DNA of 64,000 bases from Onchocerca volvulus (lineage: Eukaryota > Nematoda > Chromadorea > Rhabditida > Onchocercidae). A model generated the notes under the pieces. The model had not been told where the DNA came from and did not search any database. It saw only the letters and a list, made by a program, of their open reading frames with translations. Both the position numbers and the translations under genes were made by a program. Numbering within the stretch: position 1 is the first letter of the stretch; each line of letters opens with the position of its first letter. Of the stretch, positions 16,101 through 29,000 are shown piece after piece. The stretch lies in contig HG738138.1 of NCBI GenBank assembly GCA_000499405.2, positions 1,302,001 to 1,366,000 on the forward strand, written 5' to 3'.

Positions 16101-18556
16101 TCTCCTACAACAAAAAGCTCAATACATGCAATTAAAATTGAATCTTTCCCATACAGAGAATGATGAATATGCTCAATTTCTTCTAATATTCTATTGTTTT
16201 ACGTAAAACTGCAATCTAGCGTCATAAAATTATGTCATTCTGCGGAATACAAATGATGGCCTATGTTTTTCTGAAATTTTTTTTATAATTTCAAATGCTC
16301 TATTAAGACTTACACAACGTGTTTTCCATTTATTAGTTTCTTCGTCTTCATTATCGGTCTCAGTAGAGCTTGAACTTTTTTCTTGCTTTGTATCATCCTC
16401 CTGAAAAATATCTATCAAGAAACTTAACAGCAGTATATTATGCTATGCTAAATCATTTATAATCGAAAATGGTACATAAATGTATTATATGATATTAATT
16501 TGAATTTTTCCACAAATCGAAAATAGCTAATAATAAACTATCTGCAATCATACTTTTGAATAGAAACTTTTACCGTACGTTTTCTTCTTATAGGACTTTC
16601 CGATCTTGCTCTTGTTTCAAATTCTTTTAGCTGAAATTATGTTGGTAATAATAAAGGCAAATAAGAAAAATTGTATTACAGTTATGTGAAATTGAATTAC
16701 AACCTTTGTACTAAGAATCAATACTTCAGACCGCATGACCTGACAATTTGGACATTTGCTGGGTTCAGGTTTCTCTTGCACATCGACTTTCGTGTCTTCT
16801 GTAACACAAAATTCATGTTGCTATATTATAACTACAACAAGTTACAAAGTCACTGTGATGGAAAAAATATGAGTCACATTATTTTCATAAATAATTAAGA
16901 AACAGATTGAATTTTAAAAAAATCAGAAAATCACTTCATTTTCCAACATTATTTCTTACTTGAGAAAAAAAAAACTGAAATTATTACACATCAAATCAAG
17001 CTATCAAACTTTACTCTTTTCTGTTTCTTTTTTCGGCGACATCTCTTGCTTCATAGATGCAGTGCTCAATAGTAATGTTTGACTCGAACTGGTAACACAA
17101 CTTTTAATTTGTAATATTTTTGGGCCTGAAAAAATACGATTCATATCATCTGATAAACTATTAAGAAACTGTTCGAATTAAAAAAAAATAAGTAATCGAA
17201 TTGTGAATCATTCCTGGATTTCAATAAAAAAAAAAAAAAGAAAAAATCGGAATCACTAAACATCAAATCAAGCTATCAAAATTTACTCTTTTCCATTTCT
17301 TTTTTCGGCGTCGTTTCTTGTTTCATAGATATAGTGCTTACTGCAAAATTTGAACTCAAATTGGTAAGACGCTTTTCAACCTGTGATGTCCCTGTTGCTG
17401 CTTCCTTAGATGAATCCTAAGCCAAAATGTGCATTCCTTTTTCTCTTTTCAGAAATTCGAAAATTCGACAAAGCTTGTCTTAACAAATTGAAAATACCGA
17501 TCTTTCAAATTAATCAACCGTACCTCTGTTTCGTTTGGCTTTTTTGATCTTTGCTTCTTCACTTCTTTCTTGTTTTTAGTACTGATTTCTTCTTGATCTT
17601 CTAAACTACATTCTTTCGCAGAAAGATTCCCACGCTCCTACAAATAAACTTCTTTTTGTTCGTCTTATTCATGCAAAGAACAAATGCCCATCTATCATTA
17701 TCATCCAGGAAATAATCCGAAATAATATGGAAAGTATTAAAACCAATATTTGCAAGATTTGATAGAAGGTCATCATGAAATATCCTTGAATAATGGTTAA
17801 ATTTGATTAAGATGGCTAGCTAAGATGATCATTTCGATTAACCAATGTAATCAGGTTAGCAGTATAGGATAAAACAGAAATAAATCATCAGAAGTAATCT
17901 GGAAAAAAGTAGCCGAAACTAGAAGTTATGCTTCATTATAATATTAGGAAAATCTTAATCAGTAATGTGATTTCCACTAACACACCTGCACATCATGGAC
18001 GTTTGATATCGATTCTGATAAGATTGTTTTTGTTGTTTGTTCATCTTTTTTCTCACTTTTCTGAAAGTAATTTGTATAATTTGTATGAGATTATAACGTT
18101 GAAATTTACGCCACAAGGTTATATGTTAGAATAAATTCACTCTCATGCTTTTAAATTACTTCAGTCTTTTTCAAATTATCTCAATCAGAACATATTCACC
18201 CAGTAAGGCTGAGAAAATTTTTATTCTAAAATTAGGCAACAATGGCAATTCTTCTATTTTGAAGTTATTATTCGGATCTTCTTTTTTTTTTTTTTTTCGA
18301 ATATTCCTAAAATCTATCGATAATAAATGCTGCTAACTGATCAGATTTGCTCAGTTTCTTCCTACATTTGAAGACGAAATCCGAAAACTATTTCCATACT
18401 AAATGCTGAATAATTCGGATGTAAATTTTGGAAATGATAAATTGCCAGAAATTAGTATAAAATGATGAAATGATCATTTTTGCTAATAATTATAAAATTA
18501 TCAGTTTGTCAAAGATTAATAATAAAGCATACAGAACGATTTGCGGATTTGTTCAT
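13106..18556 (-). CDS. Unrecognised coiled-coil protein with duplicated exon
   Basis: Seventeen exons in coding order: 18533-18556, 17986-18060, 17524-17637, 17287-17416, 17015-17125, 16704-16798, 16574-16630, 16314-16400, 15991-16104, 15811-15900, 15037-15495, 14856-14918, 14653-14775, 14164-14427, 13832-14008, 13551-13614 and 13106-13236; 725 aa, all phases consistent. I do not recognise the protein. The N-terminal third is Lys/Glu/Ser-rich and low-complexity. A lone CPNC pair sits near residue 163. Residues about 240-420 (EKLREKIKVLQEAS, LTEAQEKVSILGDLLEKQ, VKQLETMLAKAHNDNMELRR) and 450-560 are heptad-rich coiled coil, with a helical MEPKEFNRWLEKKL segment between. The short first exon (MNKSANRS) and the last exon are the least certain. 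A structural or cytoskeletal/centrosomal role would be speculation. Confidence 0.75.
16984..17416 (-). repeat. Tandem exon-plus-intron duplication inside the coiled-coil gene
   Basis: Exons 17287-17416 and 17015-17125 end with near-identical peptides (STISMKQETTPKKEMEK and STASMKQEMSPKKETEK) and the same phase-1 donor. The flanking intron starts are also alike: CATCAAATCAAGCTATCAAA occurs in both, followed by TTTACTCTTTT. The unit is about 270 bases. Confidence 0.85.
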
Positions 18557-18994
18557 GTCGTCCAAACTTGCAAAATACTGCTACTTCAATTCAATTTAAC
18601 TAAAATGTTTTATCAATCTTACGTGAAGAATGATATTTTACGTGTTATAAGCAAAAATTATTTCCATGTCAATTGAGATATTACATGAATCTTCGTGACA
18701 AAAAGAAATTTCCGTGGGAAATCACAAAATTCATGATTATTGACATCAAAAATTGTCCATTTTCTCACGTAACATAGAACTAGGAAAGATATTTTTAAAC
18801 CATTTGCACCCATTTTCGATACGGTAGAGAGTTAAACCGTCCATCTCATCCAAGCAAGAAGTAATGAAGGAACTAATCTCTGATCTAAAATTTATCAAGT
18901 CCCCGCGCTTTTGCAGATAATATACTAGAAAATATCTCTAGGTAGACCATAAGAGATGAAAAATAAAGTGATAATAACTAAATCATAATATTTT

Positions 18995-19335
18995 ACTTCA
19001 GAAGCAAAAAATCGGCTAATTAAATGAGATTGTCTTAATTTAAAAAAAAGAAAAAAAACCCTTCAGAGTTTTGAATTTTTTCAAAACAGATCAGTTTGGT
19101 ATTGATTTAAAGTTTAACAATTTATATATTTCATGAGAAAAATGTAAACGAAGTGATATAGTTGAATCAAAATTTACTTCCTTTTTGAGCAAAAATTGAC
19201 GAATTAATTAGATTGCTGTTTCAATTTAAAAAAAATTCTGGAGTTTTGAATTTTTTTTTTTTTGAGCAGATCAATTTGGTACTAATTTAAGTTTTAGCAA
19301 CTTATATATTTCATGAAAATGATGGCAATCGATGA
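18995..19335. repeat. Two-copy tandem duplication, unit about 180 bases
   Basis: Copy 1 (about 18995-19150) and copy 2 (about 19176-19335) share in order TTTACTTC, a GATTG..TT-CAATTTAAAAAAA-like block, GAGTTTTGAATTTTTT, CAGATCA-TTTGGTA-T and TTATATATTTCATGA. Divergence is moderate, with small indels in A/T runs. Confidence 0.75.
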
Positions 19336-20312
19336 TAACAGTAATGAAGTATGTTAGTATAAAGATCTTGTGAAGATATTTACGAAAACATAACTTGTAA
19401 GAATAGAAAGTTAAATTATTCGATTAATTTAATCAATATTAGAAATAATTTAGGAGATCAATGTTGCGATGAATATGCATAGCGCGATGTAAACTAGTTA
19501 AGATCATATTGAATAAGCCAACTAGATCATTCTTATTTTACAGTACAAAGAATTGAGATATTATTATCTTTTATTATTTTCAGAATTAAAATTTGTTGAT
19601 AATTTAAGTCATAAATCCAAAAAAATGAAAATGAAAAAAAAATCACTTCTTCAGTAGATTAAATGTATTTTAAATTTATCATTGCGAATGATTATCGAAA
19701 TATATATTACATTCAATGATAAGCAAATTATTGATTTTCTTCTTTCTTTTTTTCTTGTTTTTTGCTATGATTTATCAATTTTCATCAGAAATTTTTCGAA
19801 AATCAATAATCAAACAATTAATCATTTCATTAATAACTTTAAAACGAAGCGAATGTAAGAAATATTACTTCTTACTTTTTTTTTTTTTTCATTGCAAAAA
19901 GTAATTAAGTTGCTGAAAATGAGAAGGTAAAAAGAAAGGACATATGGATTTGAATAAAAAGGTGTATGATTTATATGTTTGAATAGCATACTTGAATGAT
20001 TCATATAACAATAATAATTAATTAATGAGTGGCTTAATTGGTTCGGTTAGAATTATTATTATTTTGGTCAAATCAAATACAAATATCTCTTATCCACACA
20101 CATGGATTTATTATTTGTTTTTTTGGAAAAATCATTAATCAAAATTTCCTTTTTCTTTTTGCCTCTTCTTTTTTTTTTGTTTTGTTTTGTTTTTTTTTTT
20201 CCTTCACTTCACTTCTCCTCAACGACCGGTCAAACTAATAACCTATTGCAGGTGTTTTATGTCGTGATACTCCAACCCCGATCGACCATTACCGACCTTT
20301 TCTCCTCAATAG

Positions 20313-20395
20313 CCTTTTCCCTCCTCTTCCTCCTCCTTCTTCCTCCTCTTCCTCCTCCTCTTCCTTCCTCTTCTTCTTCCTTCCTTTTCTTCCTC
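20313..20395 (+). repeat. Pure polypyrimidine tract (CCT/CTT repeats)
   Basis: There are 83 consecutive C/T bases dominated by TCC and TTC units. Long mirror-like pyrimidine tracts can form triplex DNA and are often found upstream of promoters; any such role here is inference. Confidence 0.85.
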
Positions 20396-22085
20396 GCTTT
20401 TTCATGCTTCAATCATCCCCAACATCAGCTGCTATAATTACAATATTATATGATTCAATTTACAACAGCTTATCATCATCAAATCGGTCGATAACTAGTA
20501 ATTATGACTACTCTTCCGCCATATTCTTCCTAAGCTGAGATTTTTTTAGGTTAGTTTTGATTTTATTCTAATTTAATAAAGCAAAATTTGAAATTTATTA
20601 AAAATTATACTTTTGTTAATAATATTTTATTCCTGTTGATCCAATAATGCTCGCTGCATTATTCATTTTCGGTGCAAAAAACTGTGAATAGATTAGTATT
20701 GATAAATTTAATTGCTTTAATTACATAGACTTTAAAATTACTTTTCAACAAAGCATTGTTTGTTGTTTTTCTGCTTAAATTTCGCATTTCTATGGTCACA
20801 ATGAAAAAAATTCGATTCATACTTATTAAATTAATTATTATATGTAATTAACATCATTAGAAATGAATATTGTGGTTTTTTTTCGTACAATATATGTCCG
20901 GGGAAGGAGGAAAGAATTTCAGGTTATCATCGATGAAGAATGAATTGGGGAGGGGGAATGTTTACGATATCAATTATCGAATTATCACCATTTAATTCAG
21001 TCTTTAAGTTGATTAGATTATCATTAATTATAGTAAATTGCTGTTCTATTTTTTTCAGAATTAATATCATTTGTAATCGTTTATTTTCAATCTAAAATGA
21101 TTATTTTTATCACAGAAAAAAAAAAAAACAAAGAACTTTAAATAAATAACTTTGAATATCAAATTTTCTTTTTTTTTTGATAAATCTCAAAAGTAAGGAA
21201 AAAAAAATTAATTTCATATCGATCTTTTTTTTTTTTTTTCAAAAATGAAAGAAAGAAAAGAGAAAAATAATTTATTCGAAATTATTCATAAAGAAAAAAA
21301 AAAAAAAAATGGAAATTAAAAGAGGAAGGAGAAAGAAAAGAAAGGAAAGATTCACATTTCATATTTTGTAGTTTCATTTTTTTTTTTTTGAACTTATTCA
21401 TTCATAAATAACAAATAAATTCATTTGTTGAAATTTATTAAAATATTTTTGAAAACAAGAAAAATAAGTTAAAAAAAAATGGTAAAAGAGGGCAAATGTT
21501 GAAGTGTATTGAAATAATTGGAAGGATATATGCAAATGGTAGACAACGAATACAGGTTAATGGCTTTTTAAAATCGTCATACCTTGTCACATTTTATTTT
21601 ATTTTTTTTGAGTGATGTTAGTCCGTTAATGCTTAGGCATCATTTTATTGATGAAATTTGAAAATAATTTTTTTTTTAAATTTGAAGTTTTTCTAAAAAT
21701 AATGCAAATAATTTATTCATTCATTAATCCGCAAAAAAATTTTTTTGCAAAACTTTTCACAAAATAGGAGGAAAGGTGAGGGGAAAATGAAAATGATAAT
21801 GAAGTTTGGAATTTGAAATGATAGTAAATGTATGATAAATATTATAAATTTGAAAGTTTAAATGAATAAAAAAAAAGTAATTTCGAACAATTACCATTTA
21901 TACAAATTTTTTCTATTTAAAAAACAAAAAATGCGAACCTTTTTGTTGCAAACAAAAAGTTTTTTCTGTTTGTTTGCTAACAATTAATTTTAGTTGGAAA
22001 TGCTTAGTTATAATGAAAAATTGTTGGCTAAAAGGTTAGTTTTGGAGAACAAATTCTTTTTTTTTTTTTTTTTCGTTTCCAAATG

Positions 22086-22112
22086 ATTAATTGATTGATT
22101 GATTGATTGATT
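22086..22112 (+). repeat. TTGA tetranucleotide microsatellite
   Basis: About six consecutive TTGA/ATTG units lie in the spacer upstream of GRIP. Confidence 0.8.
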
Positions 22113-23300
22113 CAGTGAATTGAATTCTTTTCAAATTTGGTTCAAATAAAAAAAAAAATTGGTCTCGAAATTGAAAGTATATGATATATGAATTTATGCA
22201 AATGTAATCGAATAATGTGTATGTCCTCTTTTCTGTCAGTTTCATGTGTCACCAGTCATTTCATTTCAATTTTTCTCTTTTTCATTTTTATCCAGGTGCT
22301 TTTCAATGTGCAGAATTTAAGCAATTTTCATGAAATTTATTTTTCTAAATTAAACTTAGTTTTGTTATTTTGATTATATATATGCTTTATTCTTTGATTC
22401 CTCTTTTTTTATTTGAAGAAATTAAATTTATTTAAATAAATTTTAGACTTCGATTATTATTATTGTTATTTGTTGTTAGCTCATTTATTCTAAGCTAAAC
22501 TCTTATAATGTAATTTAAATTAGGAATGAAAAAGAAAAAAATGAAAATTATCCGAAATTTCGCCAAAGTACAAGTGATTTTAAAATCGATTTGCTGAAAA
22601 AAATCGAGGAAATGTGTATCATTTCTATAATACTCTCGTAACAAAATCTTGAATTTATTAAAAATATATTGTCAAATAGTTTCCCTCTTTTTTTTTCGTT
22701 TTTTGTTGTTATACCAAAATTACCAATAACGAAGGAAAATGAATCGAAATTAGAATTTAATTTGCAATTTAATTTTGCATCTTATAATATTTGATTACTA
22801 TATGCATGAACAAAGTTAAATGTTTTCAGTTTCAAGTATTTATATATGCATTTATTTCAAAGTATAGTCTTAATTAATACTGAGAATAAGGCATCAAGTT
22901 TATCCATCTATAATAATTTCTTTTAATCTTGATTTATTATTTGATAAATTATTCAGGTTATCACCCACTTCACTTATCTTATATCATTTTGTTATCAAAA
23001 AGTTAACAATGTGTTAGCATATGTCATTTATATCATAATATTTTGTTAAGAATTGGCAGAAATAATTTAAATGTTTTTTTTAAGTTATTGATAGAAATTA
23101 TTTGATTGTTTGTTAAATAAATTGGTAAAAATCGTTTAATTGTTAAATTAATTAATCTTCTATTACATCACTTTTAAGAAATATGCTAAAATGTTTTATA
23201 AGCATTTGATCGATTATCAATTGATATTTTTTTCTTACATAGGTTAAAGTTGTTAAAAAAAAAAATTGTACTGTTTTAATATTTTCTCATATTTTGTACA

Positions 23301-23306
23301 TTGCAG
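23301..23306 (+). promoter_or_regulatory. Splice acceptor before the GRIP start codon (possible spliced-leader site)
   Basis: TTGCAG precedes the first coding exon by 21 bases. I see no convincing cis-spliced upstream exon, so it may be a spliced-leader trans-splice acceptor, as is common in nematodes; an upstream non-coding exon is equally possible. Confidence 0.4.
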
Positions 23307-23327
23307 ATTTTATTAAATGTTGGAAAG

Positions 23328-26040
23328 ATGCCGATAGTGGTTGATGGAAATATTGAGTAAGCTAATTATATTAAATTCGAATTTTTAATTCTAAAACTTC
23401 AATTAATATTTTATTATAAAAATGAATTGGAAATAATCAGACATACAGCATTTTATTTCTTCTACAAAAATAAAACGTAAAAATTTCATCGAATTTCTTA
23501 AAAAAAAAAAATAAAAAATAAAATTGTTTAGAAAAATTCCATCGAAGGAAATGAAATTGTTTTATTCATATTTAAGTTGTACATTTTTAGAGGTAAAATT
23601 TCACGATGTTTGTGTAAAATTTTTAAAAAACATCAAACGAATGATGATTCTAAAGCGAAAGGTGTTGTGAATATTCATCTTCGACGTAACACTGGCTGTT
23701 CCTTTGGTATTGGCTTAACAGGTAAGGAAATTTCCCTTGAAATTTGAAAATATCTTTGAAATATAATGAATTGAAAGAACTAAATGGAATTTTTTTTCAA
23801 ATTCATTTCGATAATTTTGAATATGACAACATCGCAACTGTTTGAATATTTAATTATGCATATTTCACATTAAGAGCATAATCATATCAGTGATAAACGT
23901 CATATTTAATTTGACAATGAGTGCAAATACATTAAGTTATTTTCCATAATCCATGCTTTTCTAACTTAATTAAATTAATATTATTAGGGACATGAATGTT
24001 TAAAAATTTTTTTAAACTTTTTTTTCAACATTTTTTCAATCTTTTTTAGATTTTGTAATTTTTCAATAAATTATAAAGTATTTTCACAATGCTTGCTTTT
24101 TTTTTTTCCCACAAATTTTATAAAGAATTTTTAATTCGAGAAAAAGAAAATTTACCAATCAATTAGTTGATATAATAAAAAAATCTTTGTAATTTTTTTC
24201 AAAAAATTTTATTTTTAAAATTTAACAACAATTTAAATTGCTACTTCATTTTTATTCCTTTTTTTTTCAGTATAAAATGTAAAAATTTGTAAAAATTACT
24301 TATTTCAGGTGGTACGGATCAGTCAAAGCCACCATCCATCACATTTCTACGACCAGGAAGTGTTGCCCATGTCAGCGATCAACTACGAGTAGGCGAACGA
24401 CTTAAGCTAGTGAACGGAATTGCCGTAAATTTTTGAAAATTTTTAAAAAAATTTTTGTAAACTTTCTTGTGATGAGCTTTTTTCCCGCTAGATTTGAAAA
24501 GGAAAGAAAAAAAAAACGCTTTTGAATTATTTCAGATAGATAATCTTACGCATAAACAAGTAATGGCATTATTACGGAATTCCGGAAATTATGTATATTT
24601 ACAAGTTGAATACAATCTTGATGATAACGGTATCAATATTGCTTGTAGCAAAAGTTTGCCAAATTTTTTTTTTAGACTTTTTAGCACTTAAAAATAATTT
24701 ATTTTTTTAATGAAAAATATGAGAAAAATGAAGTAGTTAGACATGTGACGATGAAATGATGAATTTTTGAAAAATTTCCAATGCTCAAATTTAACAAGTT
24801 TTTTTGAAAATTTTCACTCCTGGGAATTAGAAGGATAGAATTTTCAAAATCTTCTGAGATTACAGATTTCAAGCAACCATCAAATACTCGATTAGCATAT
24901 GCGGATATTCGGTTGATAAAAGAAAATAACCGAATTGGACTTACATTACGTGGTGGAGCATATGGACCGGATCGAAAAAAATCCCGACCTCTTACAATCA
25001 TGAATATTCGAACCGGTAGTCCGGCTCATCGGTAACTTCCTGGTGGATTTTTTTTTTCCTTTGCTTGAAACATTTTTGCTACAGTATGTTTTGCAAAAAA
25101 CTATAAAAAATATTATCCTGAGATAATTCATAATAATCCTATAAAATAGCATTTATTTTTAAAAAATCAAATTTATCGATACCTATAGGGAATAAATCAA
25201 TTTACAGTTCAAATTCAACAAATAAAATGCAAGAAGACGAAGAAATAAAAATGCAAAAAAAAAAAGAAAATTTAAAAATATGAAAAGAGATTAAAAATAT
25301 TTGATTAAAAAATTTTTTCAAAAGAAAATAATTTTTTTTTTCAGAACATTTCAAAATAAATGAAGATTAAAGATAATTAAAATTTTTTCCAAGAAAACAA
25401 TTGTTCAATTTTTCATTTTTTATTTTTTTTGGAATATCTTAACGTAAATGATAAGATTATTCGTAATCATATTTATTTTTAGAGAAAAACGTTTACGAAT
25501 TGGTGATCGTATACTTGGTATTAATGGTGCTGAAGTATTTAATGCTACCTTAGCTGCTGCACAAAAATTACTTTTTGAAGCTGTTAATACTGTCGTCTTA
25601 ACAGTTGAATATTATATCAATATAATTGGTAAATTTTAATAATCCAAAAATGCGGAAGAGATGAAAGAAAAATGAGATAAGAAAAGATGAGATAGGGAAA
25701 TTTCAATTTTTATTCTATTTTATTTAGTAAATTATTCGAAAAATTATCGAAAAGATTACTGCCTATAATTTAATAAGATATGATTAAATATGCTATTATT
25801 TTAATTGAAATTTAGCAAAATTTTGTAAATATTCTGAAATTTTATATTGTATGAAAAGTTTTTCAGATACAACATATCGAAAAAATGATCATTTTTGTGT
25901 GAAAATTGAAAAAGGCTTTAGCTTAGACATTGGAATTGAACTTATTTGTGAAATTGATCATACAAATCAAACAACATATGCATTTTTTATCGATCATTTA
26001 GTACCAGCATCAGCTGCTGATAGGTTTAAAATTTCTTTCG

Positions 26041-26071
<31 letters not shown>

Positions 26072-29000
26072 GTTCAACTTACTGGACATTTCTAATAACT
26101 ATTAAAAACGATTGTTGAGGAATTATTTGAATTAAAATAATTTGCAATTACCAATTAATTAATTGCGGAATAGCGAAAGCGAGCGATAGATAAAAAGAAA
26201 TGACATGATGGCTTATTTAATAAAATTTTTTCGAAATTTTTAACTGTTGAACTTATTTACTTCATTCATTTGAAATTAATTCATGATATTACTGTATCAC
26301 TGTATCATGAATTAATTTTAAATGAACGAAGCAAATAAGTTTAAAACAAAAAAAAAAAAAAAAAAAAAACAAAAGAAAAGAAGAATAATTCCATAGCTTA
26401 TGAATTCGCTTATCTGAATCAGATTGAAGTAATTAAAAAAAAAAAAAAAAAAAGGAAAAAAATTAGAGAAAAATTTAAAATGATCGATTGAAAAAAATTT
26501 TAGCTCTTTGCATGATTCATTTAAATTTCAGATGTGGTGCATTATTTCCTGGTGATCAAATCATAGCAATAAATGGATGCAGACTTGATTTTATTCCATT
26601 TTCAGATGTTAATCGACTTCTTCAAACACCTTTGCCATCGATTTATCTGGAAATTATACCTGCCAATCAGATAAGGTATTGATTCTTAGAAAGCAATTTA
26701 CTCATTTATTCTTGAAATAATGATAATACAAAGAATATATCGTAATCTTAGATTTAAAAATCAGTCACAACCAAAATAAATTTTAAATTTAAAAATCCAT
26801 TCTTGAACTATTTCAATCATCTTTTACGATGAAAATCGGAAGCCTTCTGCCGGATTATTCATTTATATCCGTATTCATCATACAGTTAGCGTCACCATTA
26901 CAAAATGCACTGTTCTCAAATTACCGGACGATTCCGGGTGGTTCTGATGATAAGTATGATTGAATTTGTCGAATAGAACATTGAATTTTTCATCCTTATC
27001 ATTAAATCAAAAAACCACAACATGGAATCATCAGATAATTTAGGTTTATATAGGCTGAAGCTTAGCATAAATTCAAAATAATTATAACTGTCAACGATCA
27101 AGTAACTTATAAAATCAAGATTTTTTTGGATAATTTTCGGAAAACTTTTCGACAATAATTAATCGAAATTAACACTATTCGTGACACATTGAGGAAAAAA
27201 ATATATATATAGCAATATTGAAAATATTTTCTTTCCGATTAAAATTTGCATTGCATATGTGATCGAATTTTTCTTTTTTTTTTTTCGAATAAAATTTATA
27301 TTATATATAAATGATTGTTCTCTGGAATGTTTGAAATATGAATACTTGAAATACAATCAACTTTTTGCCTGTTTGTTTACATTTTTAAAAAAATTTAAAA
27401 ATAATAGAACTGTTCGTATAGAAATATATACGTATATTGTATGATTCCTGAAAATATTTTTCTCTATTTTCCAAATCCCCGTATCATTTCGATGCATTAT
27501 TTAGTTTATTTTAGAAATTATCTTTTCATCTTGTTCTTTTCTTTCGCGATTCTCTTAATCTTCCCTTACTTTTATTCTCCATCTCTTATATAAGTTATTT
27601 AAAAAAATTTCCTTTTCATCCCAATTGTTATTTCTATTTTTAAATAATTTTTTATAATTTGATTTCTTAAATGTTTAGAATTAAAAATTTTTTTAAATTT
27701 TCAGGGCTAAGCAATTTTTACCGTTGAAAAAAGTTTGCATTATAAATGATTGTTCGTTGGATACATTGAAATATCGAAAGCAAACAAGTAACTTACTTAA
27801 TTTTTCAATCATCATTTTCCTCTTCCATATCTTTCTTCCTAATTTTTTTTTTTTTTTTTTTAATGCGACAAATTATTAACTTTATTCATCCGATATAATT
27901 AAATGAAAAATTTATCATATATGCATAATTTTCGATTTGTTATATTAATTTTTCGAAAATGATCAATTAAGTAATACCATCGGATCTTGCATTAATTCAA
28001 TTACCAGTAAATAATTTTCAGTTCATTTGTATCGCTTTTTCAGTAATGATCAATTAGTTAGTATTAATTCATCTTGTATAATTAAATAATAAGCTTATCA
28101 TTTAGCATAATTTTTAATTGATTTTATCATTCTTTCAAGAACAATTAATAAATTAATACTATTTTAAAATATTGATTAAACAAAAATTTTTTCCTAAACA
28201 TTTATCCGTTAAAAAAAATAATTCCATTTTAAACTATTTTACAAAACGAATGATCATATCAAAAGAAAAAAAAAAAAAGAAAAGAGGAAGGAAAAGAGAG
28301 GGAGAGAGAGGGAAAAAGAAAGAAAGAAAAAAAAGGCCGTTCTATTGATTATAACAAGCATGCTTTTATCAATCGCATGAAGCAGTTTTTTTTTACAGGT
28401 GGTGACGTTTACCAGCAAAGCATCGCTTTATCATCACAAACTGTCTCATACTGTTTCGATCTCTTAAAATCTACCAATCGGTAATAATTAAAAATTCAGT
28501 TATTAATTAAATATTAGATAATTAAAACTTAGTGATAAGAGAATAATGACGAGATGTTGGATAAGTTTAGGATAATTTTAATACAGTTTGACAGTTTGAT
28601 AAGTAAAGTACTGATTGAAATATGATTAGTAAAATTTGTGAAATTCGACAGTAATTGAAAATTTAGTTATTAATTATGGGAAAATAATATGAGAAATATT
28701 AGATAATTAAGATTTAGTGATAAGAGGATGATGATTAGATATTAGAAAAGTACAGGATACTTTTAATGAGTGTGACAATTTGATAAGTAAAGTGCTTTTG
28801 AAATGTGACTATTAAAATTTATGAAATTTATTAATTTATACATGCATATATTTGATAATATCTTGTTAAGAGCATGATCAATTATCGTACAAATCAATAA
28901 GAATAATTATTATTTGCTATTTGTTTTAATGAAATTTTTATAAATTTTCAATCAAAATTCGAAATGTAATTTTTCTATGACTAGTACTGAATTAATTGAT

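Larger units (their letters stand above)
18557..23306. other. Divergent intergenic region upstream of both the coiled-coil gene and GRIP
   Basis: This is 4.7 kb of mostly AT-rich sequence with long T- and A-runs. It contains a tandem duplication (18995-19335), an 83-base pure pyrimidine tract (20313-20395) and a TTGA microsatellite (22086-22112). It should hold the promoters of both genes. ORFs here are short and mostly T-run translations. One minus-strand ORF (about 18746-18937) looks somewhat coding-like but lacks a start and phase-compatible joins. Confidence 0.55.

Noticed and set aside
20038..20437. Plus-strand ORFs of 66 and 111 codons
   Set aside because: They read T-runs and the pyrimidine tract (Phe/Leu/Pro/Ser repeats); not gene-like.
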